The notes below the pieces were generated by a model that worked only from the letters and a program-made list of their open reading frames with translations, was not told the origin of the DNA and made no database searches. 41,927 bases of DNA from Deltaproteobacteria bacterium (lineage in GTDB: Bacteria; Myxococcota; Kuafuiibacteriia; Kuafuiibacteriales; Kuafuiibacteriaceae): NCBI GenBank assembly GCA_011526105.1, contig WYAZ01000108.1, forward strand, positions 1 to 41,927. The letters run 5' to 3'. A program made the translations under genes and the position numbers. Shown piece after piece: positions 8,367 to 18,538 of this stretch. Numbering within the stretch: position 1 is the first letter of the stretch; each line of letters opens with the position of its first letter.

Positions 8367-8999
8367 TCAACTCACCTTCTTGGCGGCGGCGGCCCCCAGA
8401 CCCACCGCTTCGAGAATGACACGAGGATCGACCGGCTTCTCGACGCAGCTCTGCGCACCCGCCCGCAGCGCCTCCTCCTTGGTGCTGTCGTTGAAGTTGC
8501 CGCTGGCCACGATGACCTCGATGTCTGCGGTCTTCGGATTGGCGCGCAGCCGACGGCAAACCTCGAGGCCATCGACCTCCGGCATGAAGAGGTCCATCAG
8601 GATGAGATTCGGCTCGAAAGTGGCCACGGCCATCAGGGCGTCGATGCCATTGTCCACCAACTTGATCTCGAGCTCTTCCTCGTACGGCTCGAGCAGCTTG
8701 GCGAATGCGGTGAGCTGCTTCATGTCGTCGTCGACCATCAGCACTCGGCGCTTCGAGGCGAAGCGGAGGTCCTTGGGAATGGGCATCTGATGCGCGCTCA
8801 GAAAATCGGCGAGGTCGCGCGCCTTGATCCTGCGGTGACCACCCGGGGTGCGAAAGGCCTGCAGCCGACCGTCGCGCACCCAGTTGTTCACGGAGCTGGG
8901 ATTGACCTGTAACAACTCACTGACCTGATGGGAGGTCAGCAGGGCCTCGGCCCGAATGTCTGCGCTGGCCGCACGTCCTGGTTCATTCGTGTTCTTCAT
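8367..8999 (-). CDS. Excisionase/MerR-type HTH fused to a receiver domain
   Basis: A 210-residue DNA-binding response regulator with its output domain at the N-terminus, the reverse of the usual order. Residues 20-72 form an excisionase/MerR-like winged helix (LLTSHQVSELLQVNPSSVNN, then FRTPGGHRRIKARDL). Residues 85-205 are a receiver with acidic pair VDDD, phospho-site Asp136 in LILMDLFMPEVDG, and Lys in VEKPVDP. A paralog is encoded at 20317-20937 with the same order and a very similar HTH (NPxSVNNW, AFRTPGGHRRI, SHQMPIP). It is first in an operon with the REC-kinase downstream. Its promoter shares a spacer motif with the paralog's promoter, which suggests common or mutual control. Confidence 0.92.
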   Translation of the reverse strand: MKNTNEPGRAASADIRAEALLTSHQVSELLQVNPSSVNNWVRDGRLQAFRTPGGHRRIKARDLADFLSAHQMPIPKDLRFASKRRVLMVDDDMKQLTAFAKLLEPYEEELEIKLVDNGIDALMAVATFEPNLILMDLFMPEVDGLEVCRRLRANPKTADIEVIVASGNFNDSTKEEALRAGAQSCVEKPVDPRVILEAVGLGAAAAKKVS

Positions 9000-9029
9000 G
9001 TGTTGTCCTACCTCTACCGCCCTCGTTCG

Positions 9030-9058
9030 ATTGTACCGCTCTGGCCTTTCGGGGTCAC
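9030..9058 (-). promoter_or_regulatory. Sigma70-like promoter of HTH-receiver gene 1 with spacer motif
   Basis: On the minus strand a -35 candidate GTGACC (9058-9053) and a -10 candidate TACAAT (9035-9030) are separated by 17 nt, and the ATG lies 30 nt further on. The spacer contains CGAAAGGCCAG (9051-9041), which matches at 9 of 11 positions the CGATAGACCAG inside the spacer of the paralog's promoter. The -35 is weak, as expected for an activator-dependent promoter. MerR-type activators bind in such spacers, so self- or cross-regulation is a reasonable inference. Confidence 0.5.
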
Positions 9059-9142
9059 GCCATTACGCGGAGCTCCACGCATACCCGGCGAACCGGGAGA
9101 ATCCCGTTGTACGAGACCAAGACCCGCGCCGAGTTCTCATGG

Positions 9143-10905
9143 TCACAACGAGGGTGAGACCTTGGCGTGAGACGGCCTACGGCTCATCACCACGCCGGGG
9201 ACCAGAGACCCTTCCAGCGGTCGACCAAAGAGATACCCCTGTCCGTACTCACATCCGAGTCGGAGCAGAGCCTCGGACTGCTCCGCATGTTCGATCCCCT
9301 CCGCGATGGTGCCAAACCCCAGCGTTCGCGCGAGCTCGAGCACGGTGGTTGCGACCGCACGGTCTTTTGAACGGCTGAGCATGTGCTCCACGAAGGCGCG
9401 ATCGATCTTGAGTGCTTCGATGGGAAGCTGACTCAGGTAGCTCAGAGAGCTGTAGCCGGTGCCAAAGTCGTCGATGCGAACCCCTACCCCGAGGGCGCGG
9501 AGCTGCTCGAACTCGGCGATTCGAGCCTGCATGTCTCCGAGCAGTGACGACTCTGTGAGCTCGACTCGTACCCGGGCGAGATCGACATCGTGGCGTTCCG
9601 CAGCCGCGACCAGCTTCCCGATGAGGCCGCCCTCCCCCAGAGTGCGGGCCGAGACGTTTAAGCTCATGGTGAGCGCACCGCACGCCGGGAATGCCCGAGT
9701 CCATTGGCCGAGCGCGGCCAAGGACGCATCGAGCATGATCTGATCGATCTGAGAGATGAGTCCGGTTTCCTCGGCCACGGAGAGAAACTCCGAAGGCGGA
9801 CGCAGCACACCGGAGGCAGTGCGCCACCGCACCAGCGATTCGACGCCCACGACCTCTCCACTCTCGAGCTTCACGATGGGCTGGAACAGCGGCACGATCT
9901 GGTCTCGCTCGAGCGCCTTCTCGAGCTCGGTGGCTGTCGCCACGAACCGCATCACGTGGTTGAGCATGCTGGGTTCGAACAGCGCGACCCGTTCGGCACG
10001 CTCTCGAGCCCGCGCGAGCGCGACGTCTCCCGCCTGCAAGAGGTCGGTGCCCGAACGAGTTGCGGACTCCGACCGGGCCGCACCCACCCGCACGTGAACT
10101 CTCAGCTCCAGTGGATCGATCTCGTAGCTTCCGCCCAGCTGATTCCGTAGCTCCACGGAGCGCGCCTGCAGGCTCGAGGTGCCCGGCGGAACACTCGTGA
10201 GGATGGCGAACTCTGCTCCGCTGACGCGGGCAACGAGCGCGTCAGCGCCTGCGACCGACTTGAGTCGCTGCGCGAAGAGCTGGAGCAGGCGGTCCCCCAC
10301 CCTGGACCCAAAGGTCTCGTTCGTGCGTCGAAAGTGGGTGAGGGAGACCACGAAGAGGCCCCATCGCTCGGGCCGCTCTCCGGCGAGCCGAGTGTCCGCG
10401 CGCTCGATGAATCGCCAGCGGTTCTCGAGGCCGGTCAGCCGGTCGACGTACATCGACTGGAACCGTTCGCTCACGAGCTTGCGATAGCGGTTGAGGCGCG
10501 TAATCACGCGGACTCGACTGCGAAGCTCTCCAGGGTCGAAGGGCTTGCTCAGGAAGTCGTCGGCGCCGGCCTCGAATCCCTTGAGCCTCGATTCATGGTC
10601 GTCGAGCGCGGTGATCATCATCAGCGGGATCTCCGCGAGATCGGGTTGGGCGCGCAGGTTCCGACACAGCTCGAGACCGCTCATCACGGGCATCATGACG
10701 TCGGTGAGGATGAGGTCGGGTCGTTCGCTTTCGGCGAGCTGGAAGCCCACGGCGCCGTTCTCCGCCTCATGGACGACGTAGCCATCGGGGGCGAGGATAC
10801 GAGTCAACGCGCTGCGGATCTCCTTGGTGTCATCGACCACGAGGATGACGGGCGGAGAGGCTTCGAGGATCGCCTCCTGCAGTTCGTCGAGCTGCGTCTT
10901 GGGGA

Positions 10906-10909
<4 letters not shown>
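9143..10909 (-). CDS. REC-GGDEF-EAL cyclic di-GMP protein, GGDEF degenerate
   Basis: A 588-residue cytoplasmic protein with a receiver at 20-135 (VVDDTKE, phospho-site Asp70 in LILTDVMMP, Lys in LSKPFDP), a GGDEF domain at about 150-310, and an EAL domain at about 325-575. The GGDEF signature is SGAEF, so diguanylate cyclase activity is unlikely. The EAL signature is ESL, but the other catalytic positions are present: Asn in NVSART, Glu in ELTESSL, the Asp pair in IDDFGTGYSS, Lys in LKIDRAF, Glu in AEGIEH, and Gln in YGQGYLFGRP. It is therefore probably a phosphorylation-controlled c-di-GMP phosphodiesterase. Its ATG overlaps the stop of the upstream NtrC-type gene (ATGA), indicating translational coupling. 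Confidence 0.93.
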
Positions 10910-12327
<1,418 letters not shown>

Positions 12328-12380
12328 GAGCAGGACTGCGGACCGCGCCGGTTGGACGCGAGGTTCTGAGATGAGTGAGG

Positions 12381-12416
12381 CTCGGGCGAGTCGGACACCA
12401 TGCCCGACCGCCCGAG
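12381..12416. terminator. Strong hairpin between two minus-strand genes
   Basis: CTCGGGCG (12381-12388) pairs perfectly with CGCCCGAG (12409-12416), and an inner TCGG/CCGA pairing extends the stem with small bulges. It lies between the stop of the 354-residue gene (12435) and the start of the NtrC-type gene. There is no T-run in either direction, so it may be a Rho-assisted terminator, an mRNA-stabilising structure or an attenuator rather than a classic terminator. Confidence 0.4.
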
Positions 12417-12434
12417 TCCCACTGGGAGGAATAG

Positions 12435-13499
12435 TTACGCGGCCACCGTCAGGCGGACCCTTTGCGGACTTCTACTGGCCTCGTCCGCCGCCGACTGAGC
12501 TTGGCCGCGAGTCGCGACAGACTTCTCGACGCCGCGAGGACGTACGTGAACCACTGTGTTGAAGCGCTGTCCCAGCGACGAGGCGAGCAGCGACGCCCAG
12601 GGCGCGGGGCCCTCTGCGTCGTAGACGAAGGCGCAGTCTCCTCCGCCTTCATCCACCTCGAAGCGGGGCAGCGGATACTTTGGGGCGATGCGCGCGAAGG
12701 CTTCGTGGACCTCATTGAGGTGCGAGAGAACCTCCGCCGGTGAGCCGCCCGAAACCCTCCCGACCATCTCGTTGCAGTAGGTCAGGACGTCGTGGAGGAA
12801 CTCGTCTCGCGTGCGCCCAAGACGTTCAGCTCCGAGTTCGATGAGCCGAGCCGCGAGCGCATCCGTGCCGCGGTCTTCGGGGCGCAGCCGCTCGAGGTCA
12901 CACTCGGCGGCGGTAGTGAGCTCACACCAGATGCGGCCCCCGTGTCTCGATACGACCATGTCTTGAATCGTGCGGCGCGGGTCACATGAGAGCTGCTGCG
13001 GCCCAGCGCGGAGCACGTAGCGGAGTAGGGCGGCGCGAGCGACCTGGATGTCCGCCTGATGGATGGGGTGCTTGGCGGCCTCCTCTCCGAGTGCGATGAA
13101 GCACCGGTAGGTCTCGTCGCGCAGCACCGCCAGATAGACGGGGGTTGCTTCTGCGTTGACCCCGAGCTGGGCCAGCCGAAGCAGCACCGAACGTCGCGTC
13201 CACTCGGAAGCTCCCGAGAAGAGGGAGGCCTGCTCGTAGGCGGAGAGGCACATCGCGAGCTGGGTGAGGGGGAGGCTCAGGTCTCCTGTGCGTCCGGCAC
13301 GCGCCTCGGCGACGCAGTGCTTGAGCATCTGTTCGCGGAGGGCGAGGAGAGGATCGTCGTAGTCGAACTTACCGTAGATGTCGCCGGTGCGAAGAGGATT
13401 GGACTCCTCTCCCGCGTCCATATCGTCGAACAGGAACGAGAGCAGCGCGCCCCTCTCTTCTTGTGTGTGCTGCCCTGTAGATACTTCGCTTCGTTCCAT
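12435..13499 (-). CDS. Unknown protein with H-NOX-like C-terminal half
   Basis: A 354-residue soluble protein with no recognised N-terminal domain. Residues from about 225 follow the layout of H-NOX/HNOB haem-nitric-oxide domains: IELGAERLGRTRDEFLHDV, then LSHLNEVHEAFARIAPKYP, PRFEV, a CAFVYDAEG strand, and a final LASSLGQRFNTVVHV helix-strand. His265 in NEVHEAF sits where the proximal haem ligand would be, but the YxSxR haem-propionate motif is not conserved (YDAEG), so haem binding is doubtful. The first 220 residues are helical with no assignment. The ATG has GAGGAGG 9 nt upstream. It is transcribed away from the second H-NOX-like gene and lies amid kinases, which fits an accessory sensor. 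The family call is by eye and tentative. Confidence 0.7.
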   Translation of the reverse strand: MERSEVSTGQHTQEERGALLSFLFDDMDAGEESNPLRTGDIYGKFDYDDPLLALREQMLKHCVAEARAGRTGDLSLPLTQLAMCLSAYEQASLFSGASEWTRRSVLLRLAQLGVNAEATPVYLAVLRDETYRCFIALGEEAAKHPIHQADIQVARAALLRYVLRAGPQQLSCDPRRTIQDMVVSRHGGRIWCELTTAAECDLERLRPEDRGTDALAARLIELGAERLGRTRDEFLHDVLTYCNEMVGRVSGGSPAEVLSHLNEVHEAFARIAPKYPLPRFEVDEGGGDCAFVYDAEGPAPWASLLASSLGQRFNTVVHVRPRGVEKSVATRGQAQSAADEASRSPQRVRLTVAA

Positions 13500-13851
13500 T
13501 GTGGCGTCCTCCTCGAGTTGAGGAGTTCATTTGCACGTGCTGTGCCTCACCCTTCTTCCTTCAGACTCGCGTTCGATCCGACAAACTCGTAGGACCACCC
13601 ACCGCAATTGTCGGGTGGAAACGTTGGCGCGGCCGCGCCCCCGACTGATCTGGGTTGGTCCGCTTCGTGCTTTGTCGTTTGGCGTCATGCTGGATCGATG
13701 TTCTGGGGGCTCGAGAGTGGCTTTGCCCGTCGCTCCCCCGTCTCGGGTAGGTGTACACCTTCGGTGTACCCGCTTCACCCCTGGCGCCTCCGGGCGGGAC
13801 GCGGCGCAGCTGGGAAAGGCCTGCTCAGGCAGGGACTGAAGGACACACGCC
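13500..13851. other. 352-nt divergent intergenic region
   Basis: This stretch separates the two divergent H-NOX-like genes. Next to the minus-strand gene it holds a strong ribosome binding site within the inverted repeat CTCCTC/GAGGAG. It also has a palindrome GCACGTGC near 13534 and the GGTGTAC repeat cluster listed separately. Open frames through it have no protein-like character. No clear -35/-10 pair was seen in either direction. Confidence 0.5.
13750..13771. promoter_or_regulatory. GGTGTAC direct/inverted repeat, candidate operator
   Basis: GGTGTAC occurs at 13750-13756 and again at 13763-13769. The first copy is part of the perfect palindrome GGTGTACACC, and GTACACC (13753-13759) pairs with GGTGTAC (13763-13769) across a 3-nt loop. 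It lies about 85-100 nt before the 136-residue gene, in the divergent region. The symmetry is what a dimeric regulator site looks like; no regulator can be named. Confidence 0.4.
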
Positions 13852-14262
13852 ATGCTCGAAAGTATCCCTCCCTCCCTTACGATGCCTCCCTCGGGCTGGC
13901 ACTGCTTCCCTTCCGAACCGCGCAGGAGCATGGCTCCCCAGCGGCGTGGACGAGGCTGGTCCGAACTTGCGGACTATGCCGTGTTCTTCCCGGGCACGCT
14001 CGCCGAGTCCGTACTCGAGCTCGATGCCTTGTGCCGCCGGCGTGAGCGCGAGACCGGGGTGCCCCATCCTACGGTGTCGTGTGATGAACTCGGCGCCGAG
14101 CATCTCAGCTTCACGCTGCACAGTCGGGAGTTCGATCCGAAGACCGAGGGACTCGAGCTCTTCGAGAGATTGGCGCGTCGCAGCGCCCGCGTGGGTGCGG
14201 TCGCCTGCGTGGCCTCGGGGCCCGGCTTCGCCCGGTTTCGAGTGTCGTACCGAAGTCCTTAG
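13852..14262 (+). CDS. Small H-NOX-like protein (C-terminal half only)
   Basis: A 136-residue protein. After a Pro/Arg-rich N-terminus of about 35 residues the sequence follows the second half of an H-NOX fold: FFPGTLAESVLELDALCRRR, VPHPTVSCDELG, LSFTLHSREF, and GLELFERLARRSARVGAVACV ending in FRVSY. The position of the proximal haem His in H-NOX is Cys here (LDALCRRR), and the YxSxR region reads LHSRE. Loss of haem binding or an altered ligand is therefore possible. ATG 13852 has AAGG about 10 nt upstream; an internal ATG at 13930 would remove the low-complexity leader. Its TAG stop is the first three bases of a palindromic repeat shared with the convergent hybrid-kinase gene. Assignment by eye, tentative. 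Confidence 0.65.
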   Translation: MLESIPPSLTMPPSGWHCFPSEPRRSMAPQRRGRGWSELADYAVFFPGTLAESVLELDALCRRRERETGVPHPTVSCDELGAEHLSFTLHSREFDPKTEGLELFERLARRSARVGAVACVASGPGFARFRVSYRSP

Positions 14263-14322
14263 CGCTCATCTCAAAACCCCCTCGGCCGTCTCGCTCGGTC
14301 GGAGGTTTCGAGATGAGTTCTA
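14260..14322. repeat. Palindromic repeat, short copy, between convergent genes
   Basis: The ends of this 63-bp element form an imperfect inverted repeat: 14260-14281 against 14301-14322, with 18 of 22 positions matching and core CTCATCTCRAAAC. The left end matches the terminus of the larger element at 25572-25738 in about 20 of 22 positions. The outermost TAG on each side is the stop codon of the adjoining gene: the small H-NOX-like gene on the plus strand and the hybrid kinase on the minus strand. It may be a miniature mobile repeat or a bidirectional terminator. Confidence 0.7.
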
Positions 14323-17300
14323 GCGCTGCACAGCAAGCGGGCTGACGAGCTCGACCGACGTCGTCTTGGGCGGGGACTTGATCACGCTGGTCGCGGGAAG
14401 GGTGATCTCGAACGCGGTCCCGGCCCCGTGCGCGACCAGGCGGAGTTCGCCTCCATGGTGCTCTACGACCCTTTTCACCGTCGGGAGACCGAGGCCGGTT
14501 CCCTTGCCGGGGTCCTTGGTCGTGAAGAAGGGCTCGAAGATCCGAGCGCGCAGAGACATCGGCACGCCAGGCCCGGAGTCTGAGACACGGATGATGAATT
14601 CGTCGTCCGTGCGTTCGGTGGCGATCTCGATCCACCCCTGGCCGGCGATCGAATGGGCGGCGTTCTCGAGGAGATTCGCAAAGGCCTGACTCAAGGTGAA
14701 AGGTGACGCGACGATCCAGGGTTCGGTCTCCCGTTGCCTACGCACTTCGATGCCGGTGAGTGTCCCGCCGAGCACGGTGATCGCCCGGTCGATGATCTTC
14801 GACAGTGCGTGGGCCTCGGTGGACTTCGTGTCGGGGCCAGAAGAGAGCCCGGTGATCTGCTTCGAGAGGTTGTGCAGCTGGGCCGCACCGGCTTCGATGA
14901 TCCCAAGCAGCGTGGCAGAGGGCGCATCGGGGACCAGGGCGGACTCGGGGAGGAGACGCTTGAGCGGAAGCAGGGCGTTGATCACCGCGTTGGCCGGGTT
15001 CCGGAACTCGTGGGCGAGCCCGGCGGTCAAGAAGCCGAGCGCGGCGAGTCGTTCGCTCTCTTCCATTCGCAGCGCCGCCGCTCGCTGCTCGAGCTGGGCG
15101 GTGAGTCGAGCAAGGAGCTCGTCCGGGTGGAAGGGCTTGAGCACGTAGTCCACGCCGCCCGACTCGAAGCCCTCGAGTCTATCGCCCAAGTTGCTGTGCG
15201 CGGTCACAAACAGGATGGGCGCGAGGCGATCTCCGCTGAGCTCTCGAAAGGCACGCGCGAGCTCGAAGCCGCTCATGCCCGGCATGGAGACGTCCGTGAT
15301 CAAAGCGGAGGGTTGGTGTTTGCGCGCGACCTCGAGTGCGGTCTGACCATCGAGCGCGGTCAGGACCCGGAATCGGTGTGAGAGCGCGCGGGCGATCTCG
15401 AGCAAGAGGAAGGGCTCGTCCTCAGCGACGAGCACGGTGATCGCGCCCGCCACCTCACACTCGAATAGGGGCGGCACACTGAGCCGAGGGTCCGCGGTCT
15501 GAACTGGCCCCGGCCGACTCGCGCGGGTGATCGAGGTCGAACCACCCTCCGAGACCGCGCGGACTTCCGCGATCTGCCTGGGCCATCGCACCCGGAAGAT
15601 GGAGCCTCCGCTCGGGTTGTCGGCGGCGGAAGCCTCACCTCCATGCAGCTGCGCGAGCTCTTGCACGATCGCGAGGCCGATGCCGCTGCCGCGTTCGCCC
15701 GGACGCACGGGCGCGAGACCCTGTTCAAAGCGCCCAAAGGCCCGATCCTTGAACTCGGGCTCGAGGCCTAACCCGCTGTCGATGACCGAAAGGACGCAGT
15801 CATCTCCTTCCGCTTCCATGCGGAGTTCGACCTTCCCTCCGGGCGGTGTGAACTTGAGCGCGTTCGACACGAGGTTCGCGATGATGCGCTCGATGGCGGC
15901 CTCGTCCGCCGAGGCGAGGAGCTCTTCGGGGACCGTGGTGGTGAACGACACCCCGGCTTCATCCGCACGGGGCAGAAAGCTCGTGGTGAGCCGATCTACG
16001 AGCTGAGCCAGATCCAGATCCTTGCGCTGGAGACGTAACTTCGTCTCGCCCGAAGCGGCCAGCAGCAGGAGCCCGTCAACCAGCGAGAGGAGTCGATGGA
16101 CGTTGATCTCGACGCTGTCGAGCAGCGCCTTCGTCTCCGCGAGCTCCGCCGCCTTGGAACTCCCGAGTCGCCGCGCGGCGAGGGCGATGAGCGTCAGCGG
16201 GTTTCGGACCTCATGGTTGATGTTTGCGAAGAACCGGTCCCGCGCGCTCTGTGCCTCGCGGAGCTCGCCGATGCTGAGAGCGAGTCGGTCGTGTGCCTCG
16301 GCGAGTTCTTCCGTGCGCTGAGCGACCTTGAGCTCCAACTGATCGCGGTACTCCTCGAGCTCGGCGTAGCCCACCGCCTCTTCGAGGGCCATGGCGACGA
16401 CCGGGACGACATAGCCGAGGAGCTGCTCGAACTCCTCCGCGGATTGCTCTCTTTTTGGAGCGACGAAGAGCTGGCCGAGCAAGCGGTCGCGTCCTTGGAG
16501 CGCGCGCTGAGTGCGTTCGGCGGGCGAGGGGGCTTGGAGGCTGCGCTCCGCAGAGCGGTTGTCGCCGTCGAGCTCCACGCGAGCGTAGGAGAAGCCTCCG
16601 GCCTCGATGAGGGCGTGTGTGATGACCTCGAGCGCGCGATCGAGATCGAAGGTGGCGTGCACACGGCGGCTGACCTCATGTGCGGTCTCGAGCGCGCGCG
16701 CCTGTTGGGCGATGGTGTGCTTCGCGCGCTCGAGTTCTTGGTATTTGGAGACGAGCTCGTCGTGGGTGGAGTCGAGTTCCTGCGCGATCTCCCGTGCGGC
16801 GAGGGGGCGGCTGAGCTTGCGCATGAACGAGCCGAGGAGAGATTCCTGCGTCGTCAGGTGGATCTCGTACCTGCCCCCCCGCGAGCTCAGCTCCAGCTCG
16901 ACGCGAGCCGGCGGGAGCCCGAATAGGCGAGGGCTGTGCACGAGCGAGCCTTTCGTGATGTGATAAAAAGAGGGGCAGACCTCATAGCCCGGCATCATGG
17001 CTAGTTCGAGCAGGACCCGGTCGGGCGCGAGTTCCGAGTACGAGGGCGCGATGCAGGTGAACATCTGCCTTCCTGGGCCTGAGCGCTTTCCTTCGCTCGC
17101 GCGCGGGTCGCCGAGCCACCGATAGAATCCCTTTGCGTCGAATAACACACGTGCGACCAGGCTGAAGGGCTTGATCAGTGGATTGAGGAAGTATGAGGCG
17201 CCCAACGCCTCGAAGTCCTCGGGGGAATAGTACCGAGCCAGGTGCCGCATCAGGACGACGTACTCAGTCCAGTCGATGCGGTCCGACTTGTCCGCGAGTC

Positions 17301-17406
17301 GGAGGACCATGGTGGAGTCCGTCCCGAGCGCCTCCTCGGGCCGGATTCCTCGGCGTTTGAGATCGCGCAAGACGAGGTCAAAGACGCGGCACGAGACTTC
17401 CTTCAC
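14320..17406 (-). CDS. Double hybrid histidine kinase (sensor-GAF-HK-REC-HK)
   Basis: A 1028-residue cytoplasmic kinase with two complete kinase cores. Residues 1-205 are a sensory region I do not recognise (YFLNPLIKPFSLVARVLFD, GPGRQMFT, LFGLPPARVELEL). A GAF-like region at about 235-345 and a coiled coil follow. Kinase 1 has His398 in NINHEVRNPLTL and its HATPase with GSGIGLAIV. A receiver has phospho-site Asp705 in ALITDVSMPGMSG and Lys in VLKPFHP. Kinase 2 has His799 in AGLAHEFRNPANAV and its HATPase with GTGLGLPTV. Its GTG start shares one base with the stop of the KAS III-like gene (TAGTG), so it is made together with the biosynthetic enzymes upstream. It likely senses their product or its state; this is inference. 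Confidence 0.93.
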   Translation of the reverse strand: MKEVSCRVFDLVLRDLKRRGIRPEEALGTDSTMVLRLADKSDRIDWTEYVVLMRHLARYYSPEDFEALGASYFLNPLIKPFSLVARVLFDAKGFYRWLGDPRASEGKRSGPGRQMFTCIAPSYSELAPDRVLLELAMMPGYEVCPSFYHITKGSLVHSPRLFGLPPARVELELSSRGGRYEIHLTTQESLLGSFMRKLSRPLAAREIAQELDSTHDELVSKYQELERAKHTIAQQARALETAHEVSRRVHATFDLDRALEVITHALIEAGGFSYARVELDGDNRSAERSLQAPSPAERTQRALQGRDRLLGQLFVAPKREQSAEEFEQLLGYVVPVVAMALEEAVGYAELEEYRDQLELKVAQRTEELAEAHDRLALSIGELREAQSARDRFFANINHEVRNPLTLIALAARRLGSSKAAELAETKALLDSVEINVHRLLSLVDGLLLLAASGETKLRLQRKDLDLAQLVDRLTTSFLPRADEAGVSFTTTVPEELLASADEAAIERIIANLVSNALKFTPPGGKVELRMEAEGDDCVLSVIDSGLGLEPEFKDRAFGRFEQGLAPVRPGERGSGIGLAIVQELAQLHGGEASAADNPSGGSIFRVRWPRQIAEVRAVSEGGSTSITRASRPGPVQTADPRLSVPPLFECEVAGAITVLVAEDEPFLLLEIARALSHRFRVLTALDGQTALEVARKHQPSALITDVSMPGMSGFELARAFRELSGDRLAPILFVTAHSNLGDRLEGFESGGVDYVLKPFHPDELLARLTAQLEQRAAALRMEESERLAALGFLTAGLAHEFRNPANAVINALLPLKRLLPESALVPDAPSATLLGIIEAGAAQLHNLSKQITGLSSGPDTKSTEAHALSKIIDRAITVLGGTLTGIEVRRQRETEPWIVASPFTLSQAFANLLENAAHSIAGQGWIEIATERTDDEFIIRVSDSGPGVPMSLRARIFEPFFTTKDPGKGTGLGLPTVKRVVEHHGGELRLVAHGAGTAFEITLPATSVIKSPPKTTSVELVSPLAVQR

Positions 17407-18482
17407 TACCGACCCCAGCGAACGATCGTGCTCGAGGCTGTGCCGCCGCTGCCTGGGGAGAACATGAGGACTCTGTCTCCCGCCTTCAAGAGAGCCTCCT
17501 TCTCCGCGGTCGCGAGCACCAACGGGATATTCGAGGCAAATAGGCTTCCCGTCCAGGGGAAGGTGTCGAGCGACCGGGCGTTGTGTAGTTCCAAGGCTGC
17601 CAAGGTGGTCTCGCGTAGCCAGCAGGTGGCCTGGTGCCCGGCGTAGAAGTCGATGTCAGAGGCCTGGAGCCCTGCAGTGTCGAGGCTGGCTTCGACCGTT
17701 TCCGCGGCCGTCTCCGACGAGGCCAACATGGTCTGGTGGACGCCGGGCAGGTTCGCGGAATAGAGAATGGGCTTCCCCGATTCATGCCAAGGACCGGACT
17801 TGTGCCCAGTCACGAGTACGCCCCAACTGTCGCTGTCGGTGCGATGGTCCACGCCGAGGATGGCGCCCGTTTGGCTCGGGCCCACGATCACGGCGGTCGC
17901 TCCGTCTCCAAACATCGTCGAGTAGGCCTCTTCGTAGGGAAGTAGGCGCGAAGCGGCGCATGATTGGACAAGCAAAGCGTAGTTTGCACGGCGCGACTGG
18001 ATCATCGCGTCCGCCAGCGATAGCTGCAGGAGGAAACTATTGCTGGCCGCCTCCACACTCAGTGAGAAGCAGCGCCGAGACAGGCCCAGCTTCGCGTGTG
18101 TGGTCGCGGCCGTGTTGGTCGAGAGGTAGTCCGGCACAACCGAGTGGGTGAGCACCAGATCGATCTGGCCCGGATCAATGCCGGCCCGAGAAATGGCGTC
18201 TCTTGCCGCGAGCGCCTCCATGTCGCTCGAGACCATGGACGCGTCCATGACCCTTCTCTCGATGGCGCCTCGAAACGGGTCCGCCGCAATTCGCGCTTGT
18301 GCCTCGAGGATCCTCCGCGCACCTGGGCTCAGTGCGTCGGAGTCCGCGGCACGTGCTTCGCCGCGGATGGCCTTTTCGCCCCAACGGGCGACCGTCTCTT
18401 TGGGCCACCAGTCGTTTGTCCGCACTTCTTCTGGGAGGTAGGTACCGATCGATAGAATTCCGATGCTCTGATGCTCCGTCAT
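17406..18482 (-). CDS. KAS III (FabH)-like protein with Ser in place of active-site Cys
   Basis: A 358-residue thiolase-fold protein aligned with FabH over its length: IGILSIGTYLPEEVRTN at the start, DLVLTHSVVPDY, MFGDGATAVIVG, and GSGGTASSTIVRW at the end. The nucleophile segment reads VEAASNSF, so Ser147 stands where FabH has Cys. The His is kept (His283 in AGHQAT) and the Asn position is Ser313 (TGSLFASN). It is therefore unlikely to be a housekeeping condensing enzyme. Ser-type relatives such as DpsC act as acyltransferases or starter-unit enzymes (established for that protein, inferred here). ATG 18482 has AAGGAG 9 nt upstream. It lies 56 nt after the ThDP-enzyme gene and is coupled to the hybrid kinase downstream. 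Confidence 0.9.
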   Translation of the reverse strand: MTEHQSIGILSIGTYLPEEVRTNDWWPKETVARWGEKAIRGEARAADSDALSPGARRILEAQARIAADPFRGAIERRVMDASMVSSDMEALAARDAISRAGIDPGQIDLVLTHSVVPDYLSTNTAATTHAKLGLSRRCFSLSVEAASNSFLLQLSLADAMIQSRRANYALLVQSCAASRLLPYEEAYSTMFGDGATAVIVGPSQTGAILGVDHRTDSDSWGVLVTGHKSGPWHESGKPILYSANLPGVHQTMLASSETAAETVEASLDTAGLQASDIDFYAGHQATCWLRETTLAALELHNARSLDTFPWTGSLFASNIPLVLATAEKEALLKAGDRVLMFSPGSGGTASSTIVRWGR

Positions 18483-18538
18483 GAGGTGTCTCCTTCGGAT
18501 CCGTAGATTGTTACCCGTCCGCTCGATTCCGCGGCTCT

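Noticed and set aside
13531-13839. Open frame of 102 codons in the divergent intergenic region
   Set aside because: Composition is not protein-like and no ribosome binding site is present.
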